From assembly GCA_016795065.1 (NCBI GenBank), contig JAEUIU010000049.1:1-64000 (forward strand): a stretch of DNA of 64,000 bases, written 5' to 3'. Positions 17,110 to 26,837 of this stretch are shown here, piece by piece. Position numbers and translations under genes: made by a program. The notes beneath the pieces are model-generated. The model searched no databases. It was not told where the DNA came from and was given only the letters and a program-made list of their open reading frames with translations. The stretch is from Phycisphaerae bacterium. GTDB taxonomy: Bacteria > Planctomycetota > Phycisphaerae > Phycisphaerales > SM1A02. The stretch's first letter is position 1, and the number at the start of each line of letters is the position of its first letter.

Positions 17110-19110
17110 ATGGAACTCAAGCTCCTCTCCAAGATCCAGACGCCTGCAGACCTTCGCCGCCTGCCGATCTCGGCCCTTCCGGACGTCGCCGCCGAAATCC
17201 GCTTCGCGATCTGTGATCAGATCAGCCGCTCTGGCGGCCATCTTGCCCCGAACCTCGGGGTGGTCGAACTCTCCATCGCCCTCCACTACGTCTTTGATTT
17301 CGGTCACGACCGTCTTCTCTTTGATGTCGGCCACCAGTGCTATCCACACAAGCTCCTGACCGGCCGGCTTCCGCTCTTGGGCAAGCTCCGCCTTCGCGAC
17401 GGCATGGCCGGCTTCCCCGAGCCGCGTGAAAGCCCCTACGACCTCTTCTCCGTTGGCCATGCGGGCACCGCGATCTCCACCGCCGTCGGCATGGCTCGTG
17501 GCGACAGCCTCAACGGCGAGGGTTGGAGCCCCGAGAACGCCAACGGACGCCGGGTTGTTTCGATCATCGGCGATGCCTCGATCGTCAACGGCGTGGCCTT
17601 GGAGGGTCTCAACAACGCCGGCACGCTCCGCCGTCAGTTCATGGTGGTCCTCAACGACAACGGCATGAGCATCGCCCGCCCCCAAGGCGCGGTCGCCGCG
17701 TACTTCGACAAGGTCCGACTCAGCCATAGCTACGCTGAGTTGAAGCGGGCCGCGAAGGACATGCTCAGCCGCATGCCGGGCGGCGATCTCGTCCGCGACG
17801 TCTATCACCGCATGGGTGAGGCGAGCAAGGCGATCATCAGCGAAGGCGCGTGGTTCGAGCACTTCGGACTCGTCACCGTCGGTCCGGTCGATGGCCACGA
17901 CCTCCCGAGCCTGATCGGCGTCCTCAACGAGGCGAAGGACTTGGACCGGCCGCTCGTCCTTCACGTCAAGACCATCAAAGGAAAGGGCTACGCTTTCGCC
18001 GAGGGCGATTCGACGACCTTCCATTCACCGAGTCCCTTCGCCTTGGCCGGTGATGACGAGAACTTCCAGAACGAGGGCTGCCGCGTTGAACTGAAGAAGT
18101 CCTCGCGCTCCTTCACCTCAGCCTTCGGCGAGATCCTCGCCGACCTCATGGCCAGCGATCCGAAGGTCGTCGCATGCACCGCAGCGATGCCCGACGGCAC
18201 CGGCCTCGCGAAGGTGATGCCGAAGTTCCCCGATCGCACCTGGGACACCGGGATCTGCGAGAGCCACGCCCTCGACATGATGGCGGGTTTGGCCAAGACC
18301 GGCTGGAAGCCCTTCTTCGCGGTCTACTCGACCTTCCTCCAGCGGGCCTTTGACCAGTGCTTCCAGGAAGTCTCGCTTCAGGGACTTGCGGTCCGCCTCT
18401 GCCTCGATCGCGCTGGTCTGGTCGGCGGCGATGGCGCAGTCCACCACGGCTTCTGCGATGTCTCGCTCCTGCGGACCCTACCGAAGGCGTGCCTCCTTGC
18501 GGCGATGGACGAAGCGTCGCTGAAGGCGTCCCTTGAGTTCATGGCCAACTACGACGAAGGTCTCTCGGCGGTGCGCTATCCGCGCGACGCAGTCAGCCCG
18601 ATGTACGCCGATCAGCCTTGCCCGCCCTTTGAGATCGGGAAGGCTCGGGCGTTGCTGACCCATCCCGCCCCGGATGTGGCGATCTTGGCCTACGGCACGA
18701 TGGCTATCGATGCCAGCGAGGCGGCTCGGTCCTTGAGCTCGGAGTACGCGGTTGAGGTGTACGACGCCCGCTTTGCCAAGCCGGTCGACGTCGACCTTCT
18801 CCGCTCCCTCCTCGGGCGTGGCATTCCGGTCATCACTATCGAAGACCACTCGATCGAAGGCGGCTTCGGAACCTGCGTGTTGGACGCCTGCAACCAGGCC
18901 GGACTCGATGCCCGTTTGGTGACCCGCATGGCCCTGCCCGATCGTTGGATCTATCAGGGCGAGCGGAAGGACCAACTGGTCGAGGTCGGACTGGATCCGT
19001 TGAGCATCGCTCGCCGGGTGCGCGATGTTGTCGAGGCCCACGGCGGGGCTCGTTCCGGTGGTAGCTCGGTCACGCCAGTGGCGCGCTCGGCGTCGATGGC
19101 CGCTCGGTAA
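17110..19110 (+). CDS. dxs: 1-deoxy-D-xylulose-5-phosphate synthase
   Basis: Thiamine-diphosphate enzyme that joins pyruvate and glyceraldehyde 3-phosphate, the first committed step of the MEP pathway (666 residues). Landmarks are SGGHLAPNLGVVEL (41-54), FDVGHQCYPHKLLTGR (71-86), the cofactor motif GDASIVNG (154-161) running on to LEGLNN (164-169), LNDNGMSI (181-188), and the transketolase C-terminal half with IEDHSIEGGFG. In most Dxs proteins the first motif reads GDG, and alanine replaces the second glycine here. It is the third gene of the window's isoprenoid set. The approximately 20-residue C-terminal tail is low complexity. Confidence 0.94.
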   Translation: MELKLLSKIQTPADLRRLPISALPDVAAEIRFAICDQISRSGGHLAPNLGVVELSIALHYVFDFGHDRLLFDVGHQCYPHKLLTGRLPLLGKLRLRDGMAGFPEPRESPYDLFSVGHAGTAISTAVGMARGDSLNGEGWSPENANGRRVVSIIGDASIVNGVALEGLNNAGTLRRQFMVVLNDNGMSIARPQGAVAAYFDKVRLSHSYAELKRAAKDMLSRMPGGDLVRDVYHRMGEASKAIISEGAWFEHFGLVTVGPVDGHDLPSLIGVLNEAKDLDRPLVLHVKTIKGKGYAFAEGDSTTFHSPSPFALAGDDENFQNEGCRVELKKSSRSFTSAFGEILADLMASDPKVVACTAAMPDGTGLAKVMPKFPDRTWDTGICESHALDMMAGLAKTGWKPFFAVYSTFLQRAFDQCFQEVSLQGLAVRLCLDRAGLVGGDGAVHHGFCDVSLLRTLPKACLLAAMDEASLKASLEFMANYDEGLSAVRYPRDAVSPMYADQPCPPFEIGKARALLTHPAPDVAILAYGTMAIDASEAARSLSSEYAVEVYDARFAKPVDVDLLRSLLGRGIPVITIEDHSIEGGFGTCVLDACNQAGLDARLVTRMALPDRWIYQGERKDQLVEVGLDPLSIARRVRDVVEAHGGARSGGSSVTPVARSASMAAR

Positions 19111-19304
19111 GGGTGGAGTTTCGCCCCCTGTGAAGTGGGCGAAGATCTGGCGGTTATTCCGTCTGAGCAGGTCGGCCTTTGCAACGTCCCTGTCTCCGTA
19201 GAAACACTCACCCATTGTCCGCCAGTGACCGATTGTGATCGTGACGCGTTCGCGGCGGCTCGGGGGGTCCGAGGTCGCGGGTTTCGCCGACGCGTCGCCA
19301 ACAC

Positions 19305-21236
19305 ATGTCACGTTTCACGCGGGATACGTCGTCACACGACCCAGGTCGTGGACATACCTTGTCGTCGGCCGCCGCAGGGCTCTGCCTCTGCTGTGCCGCT
19401 GGCCTGGCACTGCTCGAAGGCCAGCACCTCACCGCGTTGACGTGCGCTGCCGCAGGTGGATTGGGTGCCATGGCATGGCATCGCACACGACCCCGCCGGA
19501 CTCGTCCGCAGCCTGCATCAACGGTTCCTGCGGACCTCTACCAAGCCCTGGTCGAGGCCGCCGACGTGGTGATGTGGGAGTACGACGTCGAGACGAACCG
19601 CTTCACCTACGTCTCCCCCCAGGCATGCCGGTTCGGATATCCGCTTGACGCGTGGCTCAGGCCTGACTTCTGGGTCGACTCGCTCCACCCGGAGGACCGC
19701 GAACGGACCATTCGCTTCTGCAGCGAGCACGTCGCCAAGGGCATGGCTCATCGCTTCCAGTACCGCATGCGCACCGCGGACGGTTCGTGGGTCTGGATCG
19801 ACGATGTCGTTTCCGCACCGGAGTCGGGGCCGAAGGGCACCCTCCTGCGCGGCGTCTTCGTGGACATCACGGCCCGCGTCGCGATCGAAGAGCGCCTTGC
19901 GGCCAAGGAACTGGAGATGGCGACGATCAACGCCGAATTGCGTCGCGCCACCGACAGCGCCAGCGCGATGGCGATCGAAGCCGCGATGGCCAGCAGCGCC
20001 AAGTCCGCTTTCCTGGCGACGATGTCCCATGAGATCCGCACGCCGATGACGGCGATCTTGGGCTTCGCCGATCTCCTCGCAGAAGAGGGAGATCGCAGCC
20101 GCGCTCCAACCCACCGCTTGGATTACATCGACACCATCAAGCGAAACGGCGAGCACCTCCTCGCCCTCATCAACGACATTCTCGACGTCTCGAAAATCGA
20201 AGCGGGCAAGATGACCACCGAGAAGTTGCCCCTCCGGTTGGATCAGCTCCTGCCGGACGTGATCTCGCTCATGTCGGTGAAGGCACGCGACAAGGGCATT
20301 GGGCTGGAGCTCCGTTACGAGACGCCCATCCCCGAGACGATTCAGAGTGACCCGGTGCGCCTGAAGCAGGTCCTCGTAAACCTGATCGGCAACGCGATCA
20401 AGTTCACGGAAGTCGGCGGTGTGACCGTGGCGGTCCGCTTCGATGACCAAGGCCCGATGCCCCAACTCTTGCTGGCGGTCTCGGATACCGGCATCGGCAT
20501 GACCGAGGAGCAGCTCGCTCGTCTCTTCGCCGCGTTTGAGCAGGCCGACGCCAGTACCGCCCGTCGATTCGGCGGAACGGGACTGGGGCTGATCATCAGC
20601 AAACGCCTCGCTGCCCTGTTGGGCGGCGACATCACGGTCACGAGCCAACCCGGGAAGGGAACGACGTTCACCGTCTGCGTGGCCACCGGCTGCGTGGATG
20701 GCTCCCGGATGCTCGAGCCGACGGCCGCCAGCTCCGCGCTCCAGATCCCGCCCGCCGTCGCCATCCTCGAGGGGAAGCCGCTCGACGGCCTCCGAATCCT
20801 CCTGGTAGAGGACGGTCCCGACAACCGGCGCTTGATTGCCTTCCACCTCAGCAAGGCAGGGGCGATCATCGAGACGGCCAACGATGGCGCCGCCGCCCTC
20901 ACCCGCATCTGCGCCCCGTCGATCGCCCTGGAAGGCGAGTCGGCGGTCGACGTCCTGAAGTCACCACCCGACTTCGACGTCGTCGTCACGGACATCGACA
21001 TGCCGATCATGGATGGCTACGAGTTGGCGAGGCGACTGCGTACGGCGGGATGGCAAGGTCGCATCGTCGCCCTCACTGCCCATGCGATGAACGGAGACGC
21101 CGAACGTTGCATCGAGGCCGGATGCGACGGATACGCCAGCAAGCCGATCGATCGGAATCGCCTGATCGAACTCTGTCGTGGCACGACCGAGTCGACGTCA
21201 GGCATGACCACCATGCAGCACCGAACGGCCGCCTGA
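19305..21236 (+). CDS. PAS-containing hybrid histidine kinase
   Basis: A 643-residue sensor. A weakly hydrophobic N-terminus (about 20-56) may form one or two membrane helices. A PAS/PAC domain follows (about 76-195, with [16 protein letters not shown] and GVFVDITAR), then a coiled linker, HisKA with [19 protein letters not shown] (phospho-acceptor H242), HATPase_c (N-box [23 protein letters not shown]) and a receiver domain (about 496-630) whose acceptor is D563 in VTDIDMP, with K613. The output is unclear because no response regulator lies alongside. A CZB protein is encoded tail-to-tail 69 bases downstream. Confidence 0.93.
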   Translation: MSRFTRDTSSHDPGRGHTLSSAAAGLCLCCAAGLALLEGQHLTALTCAAAGGLGAMAWHRTRPRRTRPQPASTVPADLYQALVEAADVVMWEYDVETNRFTYVSPQACRFGYPLDAWLRPDFWVDSLHPEDRERTIRFCSEHVAKGMAHRFQYRMRTADGSWVWIDDVVSAPESGPKGTLLRGVFVDITARVAIEERLAAKELEMATINAELRRATDSASAMAIEAAMASSAKSAFLATMSHEIRTPMTAILGFADLLAEEGDRSRAPTHRLDYIDTIKRNGEHLLALINDILDVSKIEAGKMTTEKLPLRLDQLLPDVISLMSVKARDKGIGLELRYETPIPETIQSDPVRLKQVLVNLIGNAIKFTEVGGVTVAVRFDDQGPMPQLLLAVSDTGIGMTEEQLARLFAAFEQADASTARRFGGTGLGLIISKRLAALLGGDITVTSQPGKGTTFTVCVATGCVDGSRMLEPTAASSALQIPPAVAILEGKPLDGLRILLVEDGPDNRRLIAFHLSKAGAIIETANDGAAALTRICAPSIALEGESAVDVLKSPPDFDVVVTDIDMPIMDGYELARRLRTAGWQGRIVALTAHAMNGDAERCIEAGCDGYASKPIDRNRLIELCRGTTESTSGMTTMQHRTAA

Positions 21237-21305
21237 GCGACCGGTCGTCATCCCGTGGTCATGGAGAAGGGCCGCGAGAAGGTATGCGAGGCCGATGCCT
21301 TCGCG

Positions 21306-21677
21306 TTACGCGGCCGACTTGGCAACCATCTGTTCGAGTGTCGTCAGAAGCGACACGACCTGACGGGACAGCTCTTCGGCCTCCTGGAAGGCCCGTTCCG
21401 CATCCGCCTCGCGGCCATCGGCCCGGGCCTCGATGACCCGCTTCACTGCGGCATGCATGTGGCCATGCACGACCTCCAACTGGCGAAGCTCAGCCAGGTT
21501 CCCCCACTTGGCTAGGCCACCCGATCCGGGGGCGTACAGCCACTTGCCGACGTCGCACGCGTGGTGGTCGGTGGCTTGGGCGAGGGTGAGCGACTCTTCG
21601 CCGTCCAGGAAGCGGCGGAGCTTCAGCTTCCACGAAGTATGGCGAAGCTTGGCTGCGGCGAAGTCAAGGGTCAGCAT
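21306..21677 (-). CDS. Lone CZB (chemoreceptor zinc-binding) domain protein
   Basis: A 123-residue protein consisting of one CZB domain. The expected zinc ligands are visible: H13 in LRHTSWKL, C41 in DHHACDVGKWLY, and H71/H75 in VHGHMHAAV. In well-studied proteins CZB domains sit at the C-terminus of chemoreceptors or diguanylate cyclases and sense zinc or oxidants such as hypochlorous acid. Here it stands alone without a signalling partner in the same frame. The open frame continues far upstream to 22208, but that part is shadow of the GH51 gene, so the ATG at 21677 is the start. It converges on the hybrid kinase gene. Confidence 0.82.
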   Translation of the reverse strand: MLTLDFAAAKLRHTSWKLKLRRFLDGEESLTLAQATDHHACDVGKWLYAPGSGGLAKWGNLAELRQLEVVHGHMHAAVKRVIEARADGREADAERAFQEAEELSRQVVSLLTTLEQMVAKSAA

Positions 21678-21851
21678 GCGGTCCTCCAGAAGGCTCCCCC
21701 ACGATCGGCAAGCCTCCAGACTCGGTTCAGGGGGAAACACCGGAGAGACAATTCGCGGGTAAGACTTGGAGGAGCGAACCGGCTGGAGGAGCGAGTGCGC
21801 CGAGTCTGGTACCGTTGCGCCCGCCCTATCGACGATTGACTGGATGTACCC

Positions 21852-24308
21852 ATGCTCCATGCCTCGCTTGCGGCCGCGATGACCTTGTCGGTCCACTCCC
21901 AAGCGGCGCCGCCTGCCGGCGGTTCCGAGGAAGCTGCCCCGCCACCGCAGCGCCTGGTGATTCGCGCCGACGCTCCCGGCCATGCGATACCGGATTCCCT
22001 CTGGGGGATCTTCTTCGAGGAGATCAACCACGCCGGCGAAGGCGGTCTCCTCGCCGAGAAGCTCCGCAATCGATCCTTCGCCGAACCGATTCCCGAGAAC
22101 CGCGAGGGCATCCCGGGCTGGACCAGACGCGATGGATCGATTCTCGAAGCCGCACCGCCTCGCTACGGAGATGTGATGTCCACGGTGCGGCTGCATGGCG
22201 GGATGCACAACGAGGGCTACTTCCGCGGCGAGCGGGGCGGCATCTCCGTGCGTGGTGGGGAGACCTACGCAGTCCGCGTGGATGCGAAGCGGATGGGCGA
22301 AGCATCGATCACGGTCGCCCTCGAATCATCCGACGGCACGCGACTGGCGCATGCGACCCTCGCTCCGTTGACCGATGAGTGGCAATCGCTCCTCGCATCG
22401 TTGGAACCCTCCGCGACCGCTGACGGTGCCCGATTTTCGATCACCACCAACGGGCCGGGCGATGCCCTCATCGATCTCGTCTCACTCACGCCCAAAAGCA
22501 CCTGGCGTGGCCATGGCCTGCGCCATGATCTCGCCGAGCTCGTCGCTGCCATGAAGCCAGCCTTCCTGCGATTCCCCGGCGGTTGCTACGTCGAGGGCGG
22601 CGATTTCCTCAAGGACGCCTTCCGATGGCCCGCCACCGTTGGCGACGTGGCCAGCCGCCCCGGACATATGAACGCCACGTGGGGCTATTGGTCCAGTGAC
22701 GGGCTCGGCTTTCACGAGTACCTGCAGTGGTGCGAGGACCTCGGGGCGGAGCCGCTCTTCGTCGTGAACTGCGGGCTCTCGCACAAGGAGTCGGTTCCGA
22801 TGGACCTCCTCGGCCCATGGGTCCAGGAGGCACTTGACGCTCTCGACTACGCGAACGGCCCGCAGAGTTCCGAACAGGGCGCGAAGCGGGCCAACAACGG
22901 GCACCCCGCTCCCTTCGGACTGCGCCTGATCGAGATCGGGAACGAGAACGGGATGTTCGGCAGCTTCGGCGGAACGGCCGAGCAGTACCTCGAGCGCTAC
23001 CGCGTCTTTGCCGAGGCCATTCGCGCCAAGCATCCCGACGTGCGGATCATCTCCAACATCCGGGTGAGCGGACCGAACACCCCTCAGCCCGATTTTGTCG
23101 ATGAGCACTTCTACAACACGCCCGGCTGGTTCTGGCAGAACGTTGGCCTCTACGACCGCGCCGATCGCACGGGTCTGGGCGACGGCACCACGCCCGCGAT
23201 CTATGTAGGCGAGTACGCGGTCACGCAAGGGTGTGGACTGGGAAACCTCGATGCAGCCCTCGCCGAGGCTGCGTTCATGACTGGCATCGAGCGCAACAGC
23301 GATCTGGTCCGCATGGCCAGCTACGCGCCCCTCTTCGTCCACACACTCGATCGGCGCTGGAACCCCGACGCGATCGTCTTCGATGCGAGCCGCTCGTATG
23401 GAACGCCAAGCTACTGGGTGCAAGCCCTCTTCGCCGACCATCGGGCGGATCGCCTCCTGCCGTTGGAACTTCCCTCGCTGGCGCTGGTCCAACCGTCAGG
23501 GACGGTGGGCTTGGGAACCTGGCAAACACAGGCGGAGTTCAAGGACATCCGCGTGACCTTTGGCGAAACAACGGTTGAGCCCAGCGCACAAGACGGCATG
23601 CGTCCGGTGCGTGGGGCGTGGAGTTGGGAGCAAGGCACCTATCGCATTCGTGAGGAAGCCGACGAACGGCTCGTCCTCCTCGATGTGCCGGCGCTGCATG
23701 GCCTGTCCGACTACACGCTCTCGCTCAAGGCGAAGAAGCTCGCCGGCGCTGAGGGATTTCTTATCGCGTTCCACGCCGACCGCTCCTCACCCGACGGGGA
23801 GCGACTGACCTGGTGGAATATCGGCGGGTGGGGAAACACGACCCATGCGATCGAACGCACTGATGGCGGTCGCGTGCGCCTCGGGGCGGGCGTTCCCGGT
23901 CAGATCGAGACCGATCGGTGGTACGACATTCGCGTTGAATGCGCCGCAGGGCGAGTGCGGTGCTTTCTCGATGGCACCCTCATCCACGACCTTGACGCTC
24001 GCCTTGCCCCGCGCGTGGCCGGGTGCGCTGGCGTGCAGGAGCAGTCGGGTGAGTTCATCCTCAAGCTGGTAAACGGCACGAGCGACCCGTTGACCCTCGT
24101 CGTTGACGTGTCTGGGGTCGAACGTATCCAGCGCGCCGAGTCCATCGTCCTCTCTGGCGCCTCACTGGCCGACGAGAACACCTTTGAAGAACCGTTTCGC
24201 ATCGCTCCCAAGCGAACGACTTTCTCCCCCGGCCCTGCTCGCTTCCCCTACACCTTTCCGGCACGCTCGCTCACGGTTCTGCGAGTGACTCCCGCAGCGG
24301 CGAAGTGA
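21852..24308 (+). CDS. Secreted GH51 alpha-L-arabinofuranosidase
   Basis: Glycoside hydrolase (818 residues) that removes arabinofuranosyl side chains from plant or algal polysaccharides. A short signal peptide (about 1-18) sends it out. The family start HAIPDSLWGIFFEEINHAGEGGL (about 44-66) precedes a jelly-roll carbohydrate-binding segment. The TIM barrel carries PGGCYVEG (242-249) and the catalytic acid/base E365 in EIGNEN. The nucleophile is E454 in VGEYA, with DEHFY at 417-421. A beta-sandwich region around 590-730 (LamG/CBM-like, WWNIGGWGN) follows, with the C-terminal beta domain last. It is divergent from the CZB gene. Confidence 0.92.
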   Translation: MLHASLAAAMTLSVHSQAAPPAGGSEEAAPPPQRLVIRADAPGHAIPDSLWGIFFEEINHAGEGGLLAEKLRNRSFAEPIPENREGIPGWTRRDGSILEAAPPRYGDVMSTVRLHGGMHNEGYFRGERGGISVRGGETYAVRVDAKRMGEASITVALESSDGTRLAHATLAPLTDEWQSLLASLEPSATADGARFSITTNGPGDALIDLVSLTPKSTWRGHGLRHDLAELVAAMKPAFLRFPGGCYVEGGDFLKDAFRWPATVGDVASRPGHMNATWGYWSSDGLGFHEYLQWCEDLGAEPLFVVNCGLSHKESVPMDLLGPWVQEALDALDYANGPQSSEQGAKRANNGHPAPFGLRLIEIGNENGMFGSFGGTAEQYLERYRVFAEAIRAKHPDVRIISNIRVSGPNTPQPDFVDEHFYNTPGWFWQNVGLYDRADRTGLGDGTTPAIYVGEYAVTQGCGLGNLDAALAEAAFMTGIERNSDLVRMASYAPLFVHTLDRRWNPDAIVFDASRSYGTPSYWVQALFADHRADRLLPLELPSLALVQPSGTVGLGTWQTQAEFKDIRVTFGETTVEPSAQDGMRPVRGAWSWEQGTYRIREEADERLVLLDVPALHGLSDYTLSLKAKKLAGAEGFLIAFHADRSSPDGERLTWWNIGGWGNTTHAIERTDGGRVRLGAGVPGQIETDRWYDIRVECAAGRVRCFLDGTLIHDLDARLAPRVAGCAGVQEQSGEFILKLVNGTSDPLTLVVDVSGVERIQRAESIVLSGASLADENTFEEPFRIAPKRTTFSPGPARFPYTFPARSLTVLRVTPAAAK

Positions 24309-24424
24309 CGCCAGAGCGGGACCTTCGCCGGAGTTGTTGGCGGGATAAACCACGACCCTTCGTAGGTGTTTATTGCCGCGAATAGAGATTCGGAGCAAGG
24401 TTCCGGAACGCCCCGGTCGATTCT

Positions 24425-24432
24425 GGTATACT
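24425..24432 (+). promoter_or_regulatory. Extended -10 promoter candidate for cytochrome operon
   Basis: TGGTATACT fits an extended -10 box (TGN-TATACT) about 100 bases before the first cytochrome gene. No good -35 hexamer is seen, which is common for extended -10 promoters. The 225-base gap after the GH51 gene holds nothing else recognisable. Confidence 0.4.
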
Positions 24433-24533
24433 CCGATCAACTTATCCGGATTTGATGCCACGGCGCCCCTTGGGCTCTTCCGGCGAAACGCACAGGGGTT
24501 CAACCGCCGTGGCACGCCAAGGGACGGCCGCAG

Positions 24534-26837
24534 GTGCGTATCAGGTCCAGACAGCCCGTCGTGTGCGAGTCAACCGCATCCCCGCGAGCAGCTTTAGGAA
24601 GGGCGCTGGCCCCACTGCTGGCACTCCTTATCGCTCTCCTTCCGCTCCAGGCGGCCTTTGGACAAGCGGTTGGCGGCAAGGCGGTTGGAAGCGCTCCCGA
24701 CGACCCAGACAAGCGATGCCTGCAATGCCATGGGCAAGCCCACATCGGCAAGCTGACCCCAGCCGAGCGGCTCTCGATGGTAGGAACGTGGCTTGGAAGC
24801 GAACCCCGGCCCGCGACCGATGGCGCACCGCTCCCCACCCCCGCTCTTGACGGAACCGAACCCGAAGCTCGTCCCAATCTCTACGTGACGCGTGAGGCCT
24901 TGGCGGGAAGCGTTCATGCCAACGCGAAGTGCGTCGATTGCCACGAGGACGCCGCCCGGCTCCCCCACCAGCCAAAGCTGAATCTCCAGACCTGCGCTAC
25001 AACGTGTCACACCAAGGCCGCCCAGGCCTTCCCCACCGGTGCGCACGCCGATGCCCTCAAGCGGGGCGACCCCCTGGCACCGACCTGTGCCTCTTGCCAC
25101 GGCGGCCACAACATCCTCGCCGTCAGCGACCGCCACTCGCCGCAGCATCGACTCAACAGCATCTTCCTCTGCGCCGACTGCCACGAACGGCACATGAAGC
25201 CGACCCCGGCAGGCTATGCGCCGAAGGCCCATATCGACGCCTACCTCCAGAGTGCCCACGGGAAGGCCATCGCCGAAGCCGGGCTCGTAGCCGCACCGAC
25301 CTGTTCCGACTGCCACTCGGCCCACGCGGTACATCCGGTCGACCACCCGGACTCCCCCGTTCACCGCTCCAAGATCTACACGACCTGCGGTACCTGCCAC
25401 GTCGGCATCCTGAACATCTACGAGCAGAGCCTGCACGGCAAGCTCGCTTCGGAAGGCAATCTCGATGCACCCGTCTGCACCGATTGCCACACCTCGCACT
25501 CGATCGTGCAACACGACAAGGTGGCCTTCAAGCTCGCCTCAAGCGATCGCTGCGGCGCTTGCCACAAGGACCGCACCGAACACTACCGCGAGACCTTCCA
25601 CGGCAAGGCCCTCGCCCTTGGCCTGCCCAAGGTCGCGGCGTGCTACGACTGCCACGGCCACCACGACATCGTCCCCATCAGCGACGAACGCAGCCGGTTG
25701 CACGGCAACGCGAAGCTGGCGACCTGCCAGACCTGCCATCCCAGCGCGGGGCCGAACTTCACCGACTACATCGCCCACGCCGACCACACCAACAAAGAAG
25801 AGTACCCCGGCCTCTACTGGACCTTCGTCTTCATGACCTCGCTGGTCATTGGGACCTTCCTCTTCTTCGGCGCCCACACGATCCTCTGGTTTGCCCGCTC
25901 GGCCGTGCTCTACGTGCGCGACCACAAGGCCTTCAAGGAGGCCAAGCGGAAGATGGCCGAGGACCGTGAGACCTATGTCCGCTTCAAGCCCTTCGACCGG
26001 TTCCTGCATGTCCTGGTGATGACGAGCTTCCTCCTCCTCGTCGCGACTGGCATGCCGCTCAAGTTCTACTACACCGACTGGGCGAAGGAAGTGGTCCACT
26101 GGATCGGCGGGCTGGAGGCCGCGGCCCAACTGCATCGCTTGGGCGCGATCGTCACCTTCCTCTACTTCGTCCTGCACATCGGGAGCCTGCTGGTCCGAGG
26201 CTGGAACAACCGCGATCAATTCCGCAGCCCGGCGACTGGCCGCTTCAGCCTCGTGCAATGCGCGAAGTTCGTCTTTGGACCGGACTTGCCCTATCCGCAC
26301 ATTCAGGACGTGCGGGACTGGTGGGCCCATCAGAAGTGGTTCTTCGGGCGCGGACCGCAACCGCAATTCGACAAGTGGACGTACTGGGAGAAGTTCGACT
26401 ACATGGCCGTCTTCTGGGGCGTCGCGGTCATCGGCATCAGCGGCCTGGTGATGTGGTTCCCCGAGTTCTTCACTCACTTCTTCCCCGGCTGGATCATCAA
26501 CATCGCCCTCATCGTCCACAGCGACGAGGCCCTGCTGGCGGCCGGCTTCATCTTCACCTTCCACTTCTTCAACGTTCACTTCCGGCTTGAGAAGTTCCCG
26601 ATCGACTCGGTGATCTTCTCCGGCCGCATCTCCAAGACCGAAATGCTCCATGAGCGGAAGCGCTGGTACGACCGACTCGTCGCCAACGATCGACTCGACT
26701 CGATCAAGGTCGGCGACGAGTGGAAGCAATGGCGCCGCGTTATCCATCCGCTCGGCTTCCTTGCCTTCGGTCTTGGCCTCATCCTCCTCTTCCTGATCGT
26801 GGTCGCCATGACCTCTCGCCTGGGAGGCGGCTCGTGA
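24534..26837 (+). CDS. Undecahaem cytochrome c fused to membrane cytochrome b (copy 1)
   Basis: A 767-residue fusion. A signal or membrane segment (about 24-44) leads to a periplasmic domain with ten CxxCH sites, starting at residues 62, 133, 185, 213, 257, 285, 315, 340, 370 and 398, and one CX3CH (154). From about 428 the protein is a multi-pass b-type cytochrome like formate dehydrogenase gamma, HydC or thiosulfate-reductase subunits, with candidate haem-b histidines such as H492, H534 and H548. The arrangement recalls Geobacter CbcL, a quinol-oxidising cytochrome of metal respiration. The GTG start is uncertain, and another GTG lies 27 bases on. A paralogue overlaps by 4 bases downstream. 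Confidence 0.88.
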   Translation: MRIRSRQPVVCESTASPRAALGRALAPLLALLIALLPLQAAFGQAVGGKAVGSAPDDPDKRCLQCHGQAHIGKLTPAERLSMVGTWLGSEPRPATDGAPLPTPALDGTEPEARPNLYVTREALAGSVHANAKCVDCHEDAARLPHQPKLNLQTCATTCHTKAAQAFPTGAHADALKRGDPLAPTCASCHGGHNILAVSDRHSPQHRLNSIFLCADCHERHMKPTPAGYAPKAHIDAYLQSAHGKAIAEAGLVAAPTCSDCHSAHAVHPVDHPDSPVHRSKIYTTCGTCHVGILNIYEQSLHGKLASEGNLDAPVCTDCHTSHSIVQHDKVAFKLASSDRCGACHKDRTEHYRETFHGKALALGLPKVAACYDCHGHHDIVPISDERSRLHGNAKLATCQTCHPSAGPNFTDYIAHADHTNKEEYPGLYWTFVFMTSLVIGTFLFFGAHTILWFARSAVLYVRDHKAFKEAKRKMAEDRETYVRFKPFDRFLHVLVMTSFLLLVATGMPLKFYYTDWAKEVVHWIGGLEAAAQLHRLGAIVTFLYFVLHIGSLLVRGWNNRDQFRSPATGRFSLVQCAKFVFGPDLPYPHIQDVRDWWAHQKWFFGRGPQPQFDKWTYWEKFDYMAVFWGVAVIGISGLVMWFPEFFTHFFPGWIINIALIVHSDEALLAAGFIFTFHFFNVHFRLEKFPIDSVIFSGRISKTEMLHERKRWYDRLVANDRLDSIKVGDEWKQWRRVIHPLGFLAFGLGLILLFLIVVAMTSRLGGGS

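Noticed and set aside
16264-18024. 586-codon minus-strand open frame across ispA and dxs
   Set aside because: Shadow of high-GC third positions in two conserved genes.
21678-22208. N-terminal extension of the CZB protein to 300 residues
   Set aside because: The extra 177 codons lie antisense to the GH51 start and intergenic region and have no domain. The ATG at 21677 begins the CZB fold.
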